Source: Oricola indica
GTDB lineage: Bacteria > Pseudomonadota > Alphaproteobacteria > Rhizobiales > Rhizobiaceae
Length of the DNA stretch: 64,000 nucleotides
Direction: 5' to 3'
Assembly (NCBI RefSeq): GCF_019966595.1
Contig: NZ_JAINFJ010000001.1
Location: 682,001 to 746,000, forward strand
Positions 52,748-63,753 of this stretch are shown here, in pieces. Each line of letters starts with the position of its first letter. Within the stretch, counting starts at the first letter, position 1. The translations under genes and the position numbers were made by a program. The notes under the pieces were generated by a model. That model ran no database searches and had not been told where the DNA came from. It saw only the letters and a list, made by a program, of their open reading frames with translations.

Positions 52748-54523
52748 TCAGTTGGCCTGCCGGCGCAGAAACGCGGGAATCTCCAGCTGATCGTCTTCCG
52801 AAGCAGCCCCGCCATGTGTCTGCTGACGGCCCTGATCGTCGAGCTGTCCGCGCCGCGGAGCATAGAGCTGGGCATCCTGGGAAAGCTGACGACGGGGCTC
52901 CGCCTGGCCATGATCGAGCCCGGGATCGGCCGGACGCAACTTCGGCGCCGCAGCCGGTTTCTCATCGCGGGAAAGACCATGGGTCAGGCGCTTGAGCAGA
53001 CCGATCGGACCGCGATCGTCCTCCTCGCCGGCATGGCTGTGCGTCGAATGCGAATCGACTTCCGCCTGAACCATCGGCGGGAAATCCTCGACGCGCGGCA
53101 TCCGCGGCGATTCGCTCATCTGCGTTTCCACCGGCTGCGGCCGCGCGGGCGCGGCATGAGCGGCGGGTGCTGGAGCCTGAGCGGCAGGCGCGGCCTGTGC
53201 GGCTGCAATCGGCGCGGTTGCCGGTGCCGCCCGCATCGGCTGCTGCGCGCTGGTGAAGAGACGGCTCTGCGGCTTGAAGTCCGGAGCGGGAGCAGCCGGT
53301 GCCGCGGCAGCTTTCTGCTCGAAGGCCGACATGTCGCGCTCGGCCTCGCGAATCACTTCGCTGACCTCTTGTTCCTGCATCGCCGGCCGGGGCGCGGGCG
53401 CCGTGGCCTGAGGCGCCGGAGACGGTGCCGCTGCGCGCGGTGCGGTCGACGAAGGCGCCGGTGTCGAAGACGGCGCTGCCGCAGGGCGGGCCGCGGGAGC
53501 GGAGACGGCGCGCGGCTGGGCGCGAAGTTCCGTATCCGGGCGGCTCGATGCGGCAGGCTGCGCCTCGATGCCGGTCGCGACGACCGACACGCGGATGATG
53601 CCCTCGAGCGATTCGTCGAAGGTCGCACCGAGAATGATGTTGGCGTCCTGATCCACTTCTTCGCGGATGCGGGTTGCGGCTTCGTCCACCTCGAACAGGG
53701 TCATGTCGCGACCGCCCGTGATCGAGATCAGTAGGCCCTGCGCGCCCTTCATCGAGGTTTCGTCGAGCAGCGGGTTGGCGATCGCGGCTTCGGCGGCGGT
53801 CATGGCCCGGCCCTCGCCGGATGCCTCGCCGGTCCCCATCATCGCCTTGCCCATCTCGCGCATCACCGAACGCACGTCGGCGAAGTCGAGGTTGATGAGG
53901 CCTTCCTTGACCATCAGGTCGGTGATGCAGGCGACGCCGGAATAGAGAACCTGGTCGGCCATGCCGAAGGCGTCCGCGAAGGTCGTCTTGTCGTTGGCGA
54001 TGCGGAACAGGTTCTGGTTCGGAATGACGATCAGCGTATCGACGTTCTGCTGCAGCTCCTCGATGCCGGCATCAGCCGTGCGCATGCGGCGCTGGCCTTC
54101 GAAATGGAACGGCTTGGTGACGACGCCGACAGTCAGGATGCCCTTGGCGCGCGCCGCACTGGCAACGACCGGAGCCGCGCCCGTGCCCGTGCCGCCGCCC
54201 ATGCCGGCGGTGACGAAGCACATATGGGTGCCGTTCAGATGATCGTTGATCTCGTCGATGCATTCCTCGGCGGCCGAGCGTCCGATATCCGGCTGCGATC
54301 CCGCGCCGAGACCTTCGGTAACACCGAGCCCGAGCTGGACGATCCGCTCCGCCTTGTTCATGGACAGAGCCTGCGCGTCCGTGTTGGCGACCACGAAGTC
54401 GACGCCCTCCAGGCCGGCATTGATCATGTTGTTGACGGCGTTTCCGCCACCGCCACCAACGCCGAAGACCGTTATACGCGGCTTCAACTCAGTGATATCC
54501 GGCTTTTGAAGATTGATCGTCAT
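52748..54523 (-). CDS. ftsZ: Cell division protein FtsZ
   Basis: A 591-residue tubulin-like GTPase that forms the division ring. The GTP-binding loop is [20 protein letters not shown], and [18 protein letters not shown] and [20 protein letters not shown] also match. The long Ala/Pro-rich linker (about residues 330-550) and C-terminal peptide [15 protein letters not shown] are typical of rhizobial FtsZ. AAAGGA about eight bases upstream sets [10 protein letters not shown] as the start; METMTINL at 54532 is an alternative. Confidence 0.97.
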   Translation of the reverse strand: MTINLQKPDITELKPRITVFGVGGGGGNAVNNMINAGLEGVDFVVANTDAQALSMNKAERIVQLGLGVTEGLGAGSQPDIGRSAAEECIDEINDHLNGTHMCFVTAGMGGGTGTGAAPVVASAARAKGILTVGVVTKPFHFEGQRRMRTADAGIEELQQNVDTLIVIPNQNLFRIANDKTTFADAFGMADQVLYSGVACITDLMVKEGLINLDFADVRSVMREMGKAMMGTGEASGEGRAMTAAEAAIANPLLDETSMKGAQGLLISITGGRDMTLFEVDEAATRIREEVDQDANIILGATFDESLEGIIRVSVVATGIEAQPAASSRPDTELRAQPRAVSAPAARPAAAPSSTPAPSSTAPRAAAPSPAPQATAPAPRPAMQEQEVSEVIREAERDMSAFEQKAAAAPAAPAPDFKPQSRLFTSAQQPMRAAPATAPIAAAQAAPAAQAPAPAAHAAPARPQPVETQMSESPRMPRVEDFPPMVQAEVDSHSTHSHAGEEDDRGPIGLLKRLTHGLSRDEKPAAAPKLRPADPGLDHGQAEPRRQLSQDAQLYAPRRGQLDDQGRQQTHGGAASEDDQLEIPAFLRRQAN

Positions 54524-54588
54524 GGTTTCCATCCTTTCTGATGCCGGATGCGCCGCCACATCCGAACGCGGGCCGCCCCGCGATTCCT

Positions 54589-55911
54589 TTAAAAACTGTC
54601 CCTTAGCCACTGGGTCATGCGTCCCAATGGCCCGTCGGTCCCCGTGCCCGCCATGCGGAACGGGTGCCCGAATTTCATCGTGCTGTGGTCGTTTTTGGCC
54701 ACCTGCGGATAAATCATCAGCCCCGCCGCCGCCGCGAAGGCCGGCCCCTTGGCCGCTGCCGGCAGACCGCTGACGCCGAGAGGACGTCCGATCCGCACAT
54801 TGCGCCCGAGAATACGCCGCGCCAGTTCCGGCATGCCGGTCAGTTGCGCCGCGCCGCCCGTCAGGACGACGCGTTTGCCCACAACGCTGGAATAGCCGGA
54901 TTTGTTGATGCGATCGCGCAGCATCTCAAGGGTCTCCTCGACACGTGCGGCGATTATACGGTTGAGGAGGCTGCGCGGGACTTGCGTCGCGTAACCGCTG
55001 TCCTCGTCGCCGATCGCCGGCACCTGGATGACGTCGCGTTCGTCGGCCGGCCCCGCAAGCGCCGAGCCCTGCATGACCTTCAGCCTTTCGGCATCGTCGA
55101 GCCGGCAGGAAAAGCCGCGTGCGATGTCCATCGTCACATGATGTCCGCCAACCGGGATGCTGTCTGCATGGATGAAGGCGCGCTCGGCGAAAATCGCCAC
55201 GGATGTCGTGCCCGCACCCATGTCGACACAGGCGCAGCCGAGGTCGAGTTCGTCGTCGACAAGCGCGGCAAGCCCGCTCGCATAGGGCGTGGCAACCATG
55301 GCCTCGACGCTCAGATGCGCCCGGTTCACGCACATTTCCACGTTGCGCAGCGGTGCGGCGTCGGCGGTCAGGACATGCATGTTGAGCGTCAGCTCGCGCC
55401 CGACCATGCCGCGCGGATCGACAATGCCGCGCTCGCCGTCGAGCACGTGGTCGACGGGAAGCATGTGCAGGACGGTGCGATCGACATTGGATGCGCGCGC
55501 CACGCCGGCCTTCAGGACCTTCGCGATATCCGATTTCGAGATCGGCCGGTTCTCGTCGAGTTCGATCGACGCGCTGGAAACATGGCTCGAAAGCCGCCCG
55601 GCGCTGACATTGACGATCATCGAATCGACCGTCAGACCGGCCATGCGCTCCGCCGCGTCCACCGCGTGGCGCACCGACTGCTCGGCGGCGTCGAGATCGT
55701 TGATCAGGCCCGATTTCACGCCATGCGACTTGGTGTGGCCGATGCCGATCACCTCCGGCGCATGCGTGCGGCCGTGCAGGTACTGTCCACCCTCGTTGGG
55801 CACCATGCGCGCGATGATGCAGGCCGTCTTGGCGCTACCGATATCGAGCACCGTGACGACGGCGGTCCGCCGTGGCTTTTTCTGTTCGGGAGCGCGGGGC
55901 TTGGTTGGCAT
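54589..55911 (-). CDS. ftsA: Cell division protein FtsA
   Basis: A 440-residue actin-like membrane anchor for FtsZ. Landmarks are [19 protein letters not shown], the [10 protein letters not shown] subdomain 1C region, [19 protein letters not shown] and [20 protein letters not shown]. The C-terminus ends in an amphipathic-looking helix ([11 protein letters not shown]). The start ATG overlaps the ftsQ stop by one base (TGATG). It lies 65 bases before ftsZ. Confidence 0.97.
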   Translation of the reverse strand: MPTKPRAPEQKKPRRTAVVTVLDIGSAKTACIIARMVPNEGGQYLHGRTHAPEVIGIGHTKSHGVKSGLINDLDAAEQSVRHAVDAAERMAGLTVDSMIVNVSAGRLSSHVSSASIELDENRPISKSDIAKVLKAGVARASNVDRTVLHMLPVDHVLDGERGIVDPRGMVGRELTLNMHVLTADAAPLRNVEMCVNRAHLSVEAMVATPYASGLAALVDDELDLGCACVDMGAGTTSVAIFAERAFIHADSIPVGGHHVTMDIARGFSCRLDDAERLKVMQGSALAGPADERDVIQVPAIGDEDSGYATQVPRSLLNRIIAARVEETLEMLRDRINKSGYSSVVGKRVVLTGGAAQLTGMPELARRILGRNVRIGRPLGVSGLPAAAKGPAFAAAAGLMIYPQVAKNDHSTMKFGHPFRMAGTGTDGPLGRMTQWLRDSF

Positions 55912-56840
55912 CAGATGCTGCTCCGCTTCGCGGCCTTGATGGCCTTTTCACGCGCCTTCAGCGCAGCCTCGCGGCGCGCCATGGCGTTCTCGGTCAGCGC
56001 AACGGTCGTGCGATCGGCGAGCCGGAGATCGATGGAGGCGATATCGCGCGACAGGATCTGCGTGCCCGCATCCATGACGAGCAGCCGCTCGACCGCCTTT
56101 TCGGGCTGTTCGGCAGGCAGCTTCACGGTGATACCGTTCGCCAGCCGGACATCCCAGCGGCGCTCGCCCACATGGATCAGCGCCTTCACCTTGCCGGCAA
56201 CAGCGGGATAATCCGAAAGCAGTTCCATGAAGGAGGCTGCGGAAGTCGCCGCGCCAGGTCCGACGACCAGCGGCAGATTGTTGAAGCCATATCCGGAATA
56301 GGCGGCGATCACCCGCCCGTCGCGTTCGATCAGCGACAGCGCGTCACCGGACTGCCAGATCGCGAAGGCCTGGCGTTCGTCGATGCGGATTTCCAGCTTG
56401 CCCGGATAGACCTTGCGGACTTCGGCCCGCTCGACCCAGGGCAGATCCTGAAGTGATTCGCGCGCATCACGCACGTCGAGCAGGGCAAGCGAAGTTGCTT
56501 CGCCGAGGCCCAGCGCGTCGATCACGGCGACTTCGGACGTATTCACCTGGCCGGAAATCTCGACTTCCTGCACCGCGAATCCCAGCGATGCCGTCACCGT
56601 GTTGGCGACCGCGCCGAACTGACCGCCCGCCACCGAACCATAAAGGGCAGTCGCAGCGAAGAGCGAAACGAGACCCACCGCTTCCGCGTAACGCGGAACC
56701 GTGATGTCACCGGCGAAAATCTTGGAAAACAGGCGGGCGGGCCGGCGCAGGAGCCGAGGCACGACGAAACGGCCTTCGCCTTCGCTGCCATCCGGCGCGA
56801 CGCGGCCCTTTCCCCTGCTTTTCCCGTTCAACGCAAACAA
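55911..56840 (-). CDS. ftsQ: Cell division protein FtsQ
   Basis: A 309-residue bitopic protein with one membrane helix ([20 protein letters not shown]), a POTRA domain ([20 protein letters not shown]) and a periplasmic beta domain ([20 protein letters not shown]). No ATG begins the frame. A TTG at 56838-56840 has GGAGG seven bases upstream (inside the ddl 3' end) and gives (M)[10 protein letters not shown]; a second TTG at 56861 with GGGGAG eight bases upstream would add seven residues. The gene overlaps ddl by 13 bases, implying translational coupling. Confidence 0.92.
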   Translation of the reverse strand: MFALNGKSRGKGRVAPDGSEGEGRFVVPRLLRRPARLFSKIFAGDITVPRYAEAVGLVSLFAATALYGSVAGGQFGAVANTVTASLGFAVQEVEISGQVNTSEVAVIDALGLGEATSLALLDVRDARESLQDLPWVERAEVRKVYPGKLEIRIDERQAFAIWQSGDALSLIERDGRVIAAYSGYGFNNLPLVVGPGAATSAASFMELLSDYPAVAGKVKALIHVGERRWDVRLANGITVKLPAEQPEKAVERLLVMDAGTQILSRDIASIDLRLADRTTVALTENAMARREAALKAREKAIKAAKRSSI

Positions 56841-57763
56841 GATGCGTCCTCCACCATCCAACTCAAGAGCTCCCCGAAGGAGTGCCCGGCATGTTCAGCC
56901 AGTTCGGGAACCAGCGACGTCGCCGTCATCCCCGGTTGGGTGTTGATCTCCAGCCAGATGACCTCTCCGTTCTTGGAAAACCGGTCGTCGTAGCGGAAGT
57001 CGGAACGGGTCACGCCCCGGCACCCGAAGGCCTGATGTGCTTTGAGTGCCAGCTTGGTTATTGTTTGGTAAATATTTGGTGAAATTTCTGCCGGACACAC
57101 ATGATTTGATCCCCCGGCGACGTATTTGGAATCGTAATCGTAGAACTGATGTCCCTGCGGGACGATCTCGGTCACGCCGAGCGCGACGTCGCCCATCACC
57201 GCGCAGGTCAGCTCGCGCCCGTGAACGTACCGTTCCACCATCACCCGGTCGCCGTATTTCCACTCCGGTGAGGTAAGGATCTGTGGCGGATGCGGCTGGT
57301 CCTCCTTGACGATCACGACCCCGAAACTGGACCCTTCCGAAACCGGCTTGACCACATAGGGCGGTTTGAGCGGATGGGTCGACGCGAAGTCGTGCCGGTT
57401 CATGACCTTCGATTCGGCCAACGGGATGCCGACGGATTTCGCCACCCGCTTGGCCATCTCCTTGTCCATCGTCACGGCTGCCGAAAGGACGCCGGAATGG
57501 GTGTAGGGAATTTCCAGATATTCGAGGATGCCCTGGATCTTGCCGTCTTCACCGAAGGGACCGTGTAGCGCGTTGAAGGCGACGTCCGGCCTGAGTTCCG
57601 CAAGACGCGTGGCGACGTCGCGGTCGACATCGACGCGGGTGACCGTATAGCCGCACCTCTCCAGCTCGTCGGCGCAGGCCGTGCCGGACATCAGGCTGAC
57701 GGGTCGTTCGGACGAGAACCCACCCATCAGGACTGCGACGTGCTTCGGCTTGCGATCGTTCAT
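56828..57763 (-). CDS. ddl: D-alanine--D-alanine ligase
   Basis: A 311-residue ATP-grasp enzyme for peptidoglycan precursors. Landmarks are [52 protein letters not shown] and [20 protein letters not shown] (metal site). AAGGGAAAC directly precedes the ATG. Length fits DdlB. It ends within the ftsQ start region. Confidence 0.96.
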   Translation of the reverse strand: MNDRKPKHVAVLMGGFSSERPVSLMSGTACADELERCGYTVTRVDVDRDVATRLAELRPDVAFNALHGPFGEDGKIQGILEYLEIPYTHSGVLSAAVTMDKEMAKRVAKSVGIPLAESKVMNRHDFASTHPLKPPYVVKPVSEGSSFGVVIVKEDQPHPPQILTSPEWKYGDRVMVERYVHGRELTCAVMGDVALGVTEIVPQGHQFYDYDSKYVAGGSNHVCPAEISPNIYQTITKLALKAHQAFGCRGVTRSDFRYDDRFSKNGEVIWLEINTQPGMTATSLVPELAEHAGHSFGELLSWMVEDASCLR

Positions 57764-57934
57764 GTTTCCCTTTCCTTCCCGCTCGGCGACGGCATGAATC
57801 CGCACGGCGTCGCGTGCCGGGATTACGCGAACAGATGGACGCGCACAGCGTCCGAATCAGCCGATCATGGGACTGAACCGAAAAGAATCAGAGGTTTGAT
57901 TCGCTGGCAAGAGCAGCGGCCAAAAAACCGAGAG

Positions 57935-59365
57935 TCAGCTTGATGTGACCGCAGTCTGTTCTGGCGGTTTCGGGCGCAGCATGAGGAAGCGCAAATTCAT
58001 CGAAACGGCCGCAAAAGCCAGCCCGCCGGCAAGACCGGTCCACACCCCGGCGCCGCCTAGATCGAACACGAAACCGAGCACGTAGGCCAACGGAAACCCG
58101 ATGCCCCAGTAGCACAGGATCGCCAGCAGCATCGGCACGCGCGTGTCCTTCAGCCCGCGCAACAGCCCCGTGCCGACGGCCTGGGCATTGTCGAAGAGCT
58201 GGAATACGCCCGCGATGACCAGCAGCGGCACGGCATAGGCGATCACGTCCGCCGCCTTCGCTTCGGTATTGTCGAGGAACAGCGAAATCAGTGGCGCCGG
58301 AAGCGTCCAGAACACCAGCCCGCTCATCGTCGCGAAGGCCAGGCATATGCCCATCGCCGAAACGGCCGCGCGATTGAGCCCGAGCGCGTCGCCGCGCCCG
58401 AACGCCCGCCCGATCCGCACGGTCGCCGCCTGCGACATGCCAAGCGGCACCATGAAGGCGATGGAGGAAAGCTGCATGGCGATGCCGTGCGCCGCCAGCG
58501 CCACGACGCCGAGCCAGCCCATCATCACCGAGGTAAAGACGAACAGCATCACCTCCGCGAGAATGGTGATCGAGATTGGAACGCCCATGCGCAGCACGTC
58601 CCGGAGATCCGGCCAGTCCGGCCGCCAGAAACGGGCGAATATCTCGTACTCGGCCGCTTTCCGGTCGGTGACGACATGCGCGGCGAGCACCGCGAAGGTC
58701 AGCGCGGTGGTGCCGAGCGAGGCGATCGCAGCGCCGCGCACGCCCATTTCCGGCGCGCCCCAGTTGCCGAAGATCAGCAGCCAGTTGAGAAACCCGTTCA
58801 ACAGCGCGCCGGCGACCGTCGACCAGAAGATGATACGCGGCCGCTCGACCGCCGACAGGAATGCGCGCAGCCCCTGCGCGGCCAGCGCCGGAAGCATCGC
58901 CCATTGGGCGATTCGCATGTAATCCCCCGCCAGCGCCGCGACGTCGGCCTCCTGCCCTAGCGCCAGAAGGATCGCCTCGGCATACCAGAGCAGCGGCATG
59001 ACCAGCGCCGAATAGGCGATGGCCACCCACAGGCCCATACGCACGGCGCGTCGCACGCCGCGCGTGTCGCCCTTGCCCTCCGCCTGAGCGGCGATCGGCA
59101 GCACCGCCTGGCTGAAGCCCGAACCGAAAATCATCACCACGAAGAAGAACGGCGTCGCCAGCACGCTGGCCGCAAGCGCTTCCACCGAATACCAGCCGAG
59201 CATGATCGTGTCGGTTGTATTGATCAGCATCAGCCCGATCTGCGACCCGACCAGCGGAACGCCCAGCGCAAGCGTCGCGCGCAAATGCCCGATGCGCCCC
59301 ATGGGCGCAGCGGTCTCGCTCCGGAGTTCGCCGCCAGACGGTTTGGAATCGACAGTAAGGGTCAT
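57935..59365 (-). CDS. MATE-family multidrug efflux transporter
   Basis: A 476-residue protein with about 12 membrane helices in two six-helix halves (LALGVPLVGSQIGLMLINTT and VLRMGVPISITILAEVMLFV mark the start of each). TTDTIMLGWYSVEALAAS is characteristic of the NorM/MATE type. It exports cationic compounds in exchange for Na+ or H+. The N-terminus was set at MTLTVDSKPSG; longer in-frame starts exist to 59524. It sits inside the cell-wall cluster between ddl and murB on the same strand, but has its own 171-base gap before ddl. Confidence 0.9.
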   Translation of the reverse strand: MTLTVDSKPSGGELRSETAAPMGRIGHLRATLALGVPLVGSQIGLMLINTTDTIMLGWYSVEALAASVLATPFFFVVMIFGSGFSQAVLPIAAQAEGKGDTRGVRRAVRMGLWVAIAYSALVMPLLWYAEAILLALGQEADVAALAGDYMRIAQWAMLPALAAQGLRAFLSAVERPRIIFWSTVAGALLNGFLNWLLIFGNWGAPEMGVRGAAIASLGTTALTFAVLAAHVVTDRKAAEYEIFARFWRPDWPDLRDVLRMGVPISITILAEVMLFVFTSVMMGWLGVVALAAHGIAMQLSSIAFMVPLGMSQAATVRIGRAFGRGDALGLNRAAVSAMGICLAFATMSGLVFWTLPAPLISLFLDNTEAKAADVIAYAVPLLVIAGVFQLFDNAQAVGTGLLRGLKDTRVPMLLAILCYWGIGFPLAYVLGFVFDLGGAGVWTGLAGGLAFAAVSMNLRFLMLRPKPPEQTAVTSS

Positions 59366-59663
59366 CGCCGCGCTATGCCCGATTTCGGACGACGGCGCCA
59401 CGCAAATCCTCGCCGCCGGCGCAACATGTCCGAAGTTCCGGACGGTTAACCATCCCGCTTCGAGCTTTCTTAAGCCGCCTCGTTTACAACCGTCGATACG
59501 CGACCTAGCGCCTTCCGGCGGCATGATACCGCCCTGTGGCCCGGCATCGATCCGGGATGTTTTCCTTCAAGCGAGACCCGTTCGACCGCGCATCTGCATG
59601 CGCGATGTCCGGATCTCCTGACGGAAACGGGCGAAACGGGTCACGTGGGGAAAAGGGGTTGGA

Positions 59664-59795
59664 ATGTCAGGCGATATCGATCTGCGGAAAGAGACGGGCA
59701 CCGCGCGCCGAAAGGGCGGCTGGCGGGATTCCGGCCGCGTGACGATCTTCCGCGACAATGCGCCGAACGGGGTGATCCGATGCTCGATTTCATGA
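59664..59795 (+). CDS. Possible short upstream peptide overlapping the diguanylate cyclase start
   Basis: A 43-codon frame (MSGDIDLRKETGTARRKGGW ...) with AAGGGG five to six bases upstream ends 16 bases into the next gene in another frame. It could couple translation of the cyclase or be chance. The rest of the 59366-59779 gap holds no gene I can support; GGTTAACC is its only notable palindrome. Confidence 0.3.
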   Translation: MSGDIDLRKETGTARRKGGWRDSGRVTIFRDNAPNGVIRCSIS

Positions 59796-60853
59796 GACCG
59801 GCGCCGGTGAAACCGGACACACCGAAGTCGGAGAACGCCGAGTTCAAGGCGGCGGAGGCTCTCGCCGCCAAGGCGATGCTGCTCGCCAACACCTATCAGA
59901 CGCCGCCGGTGCCGAAGACCTACGAGGTCTGGTACTCCTACGCCTCCGGCATTCCGGAGGCGGTCGCCCGCAAGATCAACAAGATCCTCGAAAAAGGCGG
60001 CTCGCTCGGGACCTATGAACTCGACCAGGTTCACCTGGAACATCTTTCCGCGACCGAGCAGGAACGCCGGCATCAGGATGCCGTTAGCTACCATCTCGAC
60101 CGCGAAATGGACGAGATCGCGAAGCTGGTGCAGGCGCATCTTTCGTCCAGCGACAGCTATTCCGGTTCATTGACGAAGATGGCCGGCAACCTGTCGGCGA
60201 ATTCATCGCCTTCGCAGGTCCGGAGCGCAATCGAACTCCTGCTTCGTGAAAACGCCCGGATGCGGTCCGAAACGTCGGCGCTCAACGAATGCCTCACCAA
60301 GTCGCGCGCGCAAGTTCGAAGACTGCGCTCCAGCCTCGAGAAATCGCGCGAGAAGGAATTGCGCGATCCGATGACCAATCTCGCCAACCGGCGCTTCTTC
60401 GAAACGCGCCTCGCCCAGGAGGTGGTCGAAGCGGAGAAAAGCAAGGCGCCCATGTGCCTCGTTCTGCTCGACATCGACCATTTCAAGGTCATCAACGATA
60501 CGCATGGCCATCTCGTGGGCGACGACGTGCTGCGCTATTTCGCCACGATCCTGATGGCCAACGTCAAGGGACGCGATCTCGCGGCGCGCTATGGCGGCGA
60601 GGAATTCGCGCTGATCTTGCCGGCGAGACAGGCCGACAGTGCTCGCACGCTCTGCAAGCACATCATGCACCAGCTCGACAAATCGCGCCTCGTCCTCTCC
60701 CAGGGCAAGAAGCCGATCGGCAAGCTCACCGCCTCCTTTGGCGTTGCGACATTCCGCGCGGGCGACGATCCGGAGCAGCTGTTGACGCGCGCCGACGAAA
60801 AGCTCTACGAAGCCAAGAAATCGGGCCGCAACCGCATCGTCTGCGACTCCTGA
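59780..60853 (+). CDS. GGDEF-domain diguanylate cyclase
   Basis: A 357-residue soluble protein. The N-terminal ~180 residues are helical with a coiled-coil-like stretch (AQVRRLRSSLEKSREKELRD) before the GGDEF domain. The cyclase domain has DPMTNLANRRFFETRLAQEV, LLDIDHFKVINDTHGHLVGD and the active-site ARYGGEEFALILP. It should make cyclic-di-GMP. The inhibitory RxxD site just upstream reads KGRD, so product inhibition may be weak. In-frame starts upstream of ATG 59780 (to 59645) are less likely. It is inserted in the cell-wall gene region, transcribed against it. Confidence 0.93.
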   Translation: MLDFMRPAPVKPDTPKSENAEFKAAEALAAKAMLLANTYQTPPVPKTYEVWYSYASGIPEAVARKINKILEKGGSLGTYELDQVHLEHLSATEQERRHQDAVSYHLDREMDEIAKLVQAHLSSSDSYSGSLTKMAGNLSANSSPSQVRSAIELLLRENARMRSETSALNECLTKSRAQVRRLRSSLEKSREKELRDPMTNLANRRFFETRLAQEVVEAEKSKAPMCLVLLDIDHFKVINDTHGHLVGDDVLRYFATILMANVKGRDLAARYGGEEFALILPARQADSARTLCKHIMHQLDKSRLVLSQGKKPIGKLTASFGVATFRAGDDPEQLLTRADEKLYEAKKSGRNRIVCDS

Positions 60854-61348
60854 CCCTTTTCCGACATTCCTGCCTGTGAACTCCGGGGACACCGGGGATA
60901 AGCACGATTCGCCGCTCGACACGTCGCGCGATCGGGAGAAGACTGTCTTTACTGCGGCCCGGACAAGGAAATTACCTGCCGAGCAGCGAAATCCGGACCG
61001 GATCCAGCCGCAGCCCAATCGTGAAGCCGCGAAGGCCCGCAAGGGCGATCTTCAGGTCGTAGCGGTGGGGCGTATCGGAGACGGTTTCGGCCGGAGCCGG
61101 TGCGGCCGGTAAGGTGGCGAACGGCGGTTTGTACCGTAACGCCAACGCGGTCGGGAAGCCTTCGGGCTTTTGGACAGCGGGCCCGATAGGTTCCTTGCGG
61201 ACCTCAGGGACAAACATCGGTCGGGACGTCGGTGAATGACGTTGTGATGCCTTCGGGCCAGCGTTTTTGACCGGAATACCCGAGCTGATGCAGGGAGGCG
61301 GCGACCGAGGTCACCGCCTTCTTGCATATGGGGCAACCGAAATGCGCC
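60854..61348. other. Intergenic region, no supported gene
   Basis: Nearly 500 bases between the cyclase and murB. An 81-codon minus-strand frame at 60972-61217 (MFVPEVRKEPIGPAVQKPEG ...) is fairly protein-like but has no ribosome-binding site and I do not recognise it. A small hairpin (GGCGGCGACC ... GGTCACCGCC) lies near 61291. Nothing else is evident. Confidence 0.4.
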
Positions 61349-62320
61349 CTAGAGCATCCGGCCCATGAATTCCTGGACTTCCTGTCCCGGCCTGAACAGG
61401 CCGATCCGCTTGATCTCCCATTCCAGACGGATGCCCGAGGTCTCCAGGACTTCCGCGCGCACCGTCTCGCCCAGCGTTTCGAGATCGTGGCTCGTCGCCG
61501 TGCCGGTATTGATCATGAAGTTGCAATGCATCGGGCTCATCTGGGCGCCGCCGATCATCAGCCCGCGGCAACCCGCCTTGTCGACTTCCTTCCAGGCCGA
61601 GGTGCCTTCCGGATTCTTGAAGGTCGATCCGCCCGTCTTCTCCTTGACCGGCTGCACTGTCTCGCGGTGGTGCTGAACCGCGTCCATCTCCGCCTTTATG
61701 ACGGCCTCGTCTTCCGGATAGCCTTCGAAAAGCGCACCGGTGAAGATCAGATCCTTCGGCGCACCGGAATGGCGGTAGGAATAACCCATCGCCTCATTCG
61801 ACAGCGTATGCCTGTTGCCCTGGCGGTCGACCGCATAAACCTCGACGACACGCTCTCGCGTCTCGCCGCCATTTGCACCGGCATTCATGCGCAACGCACC
61901 GCCGATGGAGCCCGGAATTCCGTGGTAGAACGAGAAACCCGAAAGCGACTGCGACAGCGCGAACGCGGCGAGCCTTTTATCCGGGAGCGCCGCGCCGGCC
62001 AGTATCCGATTGCCATCCTGCAAAGCGACCTGCCCGAAACCTTTCGCCGAAAGCCGGATCACGACACCCGGGATACCGCCGTCGCGCACGAGCAGGTTCG
62101 AGCCAACACCGACGACGGTGAACGGCACGTCGGCGGGCAGCACCTTGAGGAATTCCGCCAGATCGTCCGCATCCGCAGGCTGGAACAGCAGCTCGGCGGG
62201 CCCGCCGGTGCGAAACCATGTAATCTGGTCCATCGGCGCATTCGGCGTCAGCCGGCCGCGAATACCGTCGAGACGGTCCGAAAGGCGCTCGAGCAGGAGA
62301 TTTCCGTCGATCGCCGTCAT
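61349..62320 (-). CDS. murB: UDP-N-acetylenolpyruvoylglucosamine reductase
   Basis: A 323-residue FAD enzyme that makes UDP-N-acetylmuramate. Landmarks are [40 protein letters not shown] (FAD site) and [20 protein letters not shown] with the catalytic serine region. The ATG overlaps the murC stop by four bases, so the two are coupled. Confidence 0.96.
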   Translation of the reverse strand: MTAIDGNLLLERLSDRLDGIRGRLTPNAPMDQITWFRTGGPAELLFQPADADDLAEFLKVLPADVPFTVVGVGSNLLVRDGGIPGVVIRLSAKGFGQVALQDGNRILAGAALPDKRLAAFALSQSLSGFSFYHGIPGSIGGALRMNAGANGGETRERVVEVYAVDRQGNRHTLSNEAMGYSYRHSGAPKDLIFTGALFEGYPEDEAVIKAEMDAVQHHRETVQPVKEKTGGSTFKNPEGTSAWKEVDKAGCRGLMIGGAQMSPMHCNFMINTGTATSHDLETLGETVRAEVLETSGIRLEWEIKRIGLFRPGQEVQEFMGRML

Positions 62321-63729
62321 GAGACCGGTTCGCCTCCAAGCTCCTTCGGAAGCGCGTAGGCCCACTGTGTGATGTTGCCGGCGCCGAGGAAGATCACGAA
62401 ATCACCGGCCTTCGCGACATCGCGAATGATCGGCGCGATGGCCTCCGGTCCGTCGATGGCACGCGCGTCGCGGTGTCCGCCCGCCTTCATGCGCGACACC
62501 AGTTCGGCCGAGCCGATCCCGTCGATCGGCTGTTCGCCCGCCGCATAGACCGGTGCGACGAGCACCGTGTCGGCCTCGTTGAAACAGGACGCGAAATCGT
62601 CGAACAGGTCGCGCAGGCGCGTGTAGCGGTGCGGCTGCATGACCGCGACTACCCGGCCCTCGCCGGCGGCGTCGCGCGCCGCATGCAGCACGGCCTTGAT
62701 CTCGACCGGATGGTGACCGTAATCGTCGAAGATGCGCACGCCGTCCCACGTTCCCGTCGGCGTGAAGCGCCGCTTGACCCCGCCAAACGACAGCAGCCCG
62801 CGCTTGATCGCCTCGGCGTCCATGCCGAGTTCGTGCGCCACGGCGATCGCCGCCGTCGCGTTGGAAACATTGTGCCGGCCCGGCATCGGCAGCCGCAACT
62901 CGTCGATTTCCGTTACCGCGCCGGTCTTGCGGTCGCGGATCGTCACGTCGAACACGGAAACCGCGCCATCCATGCGATGGCCCGAAAAGCGCACATCCGC
63001 CTGCGGATTCTCGCCATAGGTCACGATACGCCGGTCGACGATGCGCGAGGTCAGCGCCTGCACCTCGGGATGATCGATGCACATCACGCCATAGCCGTAG
63101 AAAGGCACGTTCTCGACGAACTGCCTAAACGCGTCGCGCACCTTGTCGAACGAACCGTAATGGTCGAGATGCTCCGGATCGATATTGGTGACCACCGCGA
63201 CGTCGGCGGGAAGCTTCAGGAAGGTGCCGTCGCTCTCGTCGGCTTCGACCACCATCCACTCGCCTTCGCCCATGCGGGCATTGGTGCCATAGGCGTTGAT
63301 GATACCGCCATTGATCACGGTCGGATCGAGCCCGCCCGCCTCCAGCAGCGTCGCCACCATGGAGGTGGTCGTCGTCTTGCCATGCGTGCCGCCGATCGCG
63401 ACCGCGTTGCGGAACCGCATGATCTCGGCCAGCATCTCGGCGCGCCTCACGATGGGCAGCACCCGCTCGCGCGCCGCGACCAGTTCGGCATTGTCCGGCT
63501 TGATCGCCGTCGAGACCACGACCACTTCCGCCGCGCCGAGATTGTCGGCGGAATGCCCGATGAAGACCTCGATACCCTTCGCTTTGAGCCGCTGCACATT
63601 GGCGTTGTCGGACTGGTCGGAACCCTGCACCTCGTAACCGAGATTGTGCAGCACCTCCGCGATACCGCTCATGCCGATGCCGCCAATTCCGACGAAATGC
63701 ACAAGGCCGATATTCTGCGGCATCTTCAT
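62317..63729 (-). CDS. murC: UDP-N-acetylmuramate--L-alanine ligase
   Basis: A 470-residue Mur ligase. Landmarks are [20 protein letters not shown] (Rossmann-like N-domain), [20 protein letters not shown] (ATP loop), [20 protein letters not shown] and [20 protein letters not shown]. It adds the first amino acid of the peptidoglycan stem. It follows the murG fragment after 24 bases and precedes murB. Confidence 0.97.
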   Translation of the reverse strand: MKMPQNIGLVHFVGIGGIGMSGIAEVLHNLGYEVQGSDQSDNANVQRLKAKGIEVFIGHSADNLGAAEVVVVSTAIKPDNAELVAARERVLPIVRRAEMLAEIMRFRNAVAIGGTHGKTTTTSMVATLLEAGGLDPTVINGGIINAYGTNARMGEGEWMVVEADESDGTFLKLPADVAVVTNIDPEHLDHYGSFDKVRDAFRQFVENVPFYGYGVMCIDHPEVQALTSRIVDRRIVTYGENPQADVRFSGHRMDGAVSVFDVTIRDRKTGAVTEIDELRLPMPGRHNVSNATAAIAVAHELGMDAEAIKRGLLSFGGVKRRFTPTGTWDGVRIFDDYGHHPVEIKAVLHAARDAAGEGRVVAVMQPHRYTRLRDLFDDFASCFNEADTVLVAPVYAAGEQPIDGIGSAELVSRMKAGGHRDARAIDGPEAIAPIIRDVAKAGDFVIFLGAGNITQWAYALPKELGGEPVS

Positions 63730-63753
63730 GGGAAACTGTCCTGCTTTGCTGTC

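Noticed and set aside
60972-61217. An 81-codon minus-strand frame between the cyclase and murB
   Set aside because: It looks somewhat protein-like, but no ribosome-binding site, family or coupling supports it.
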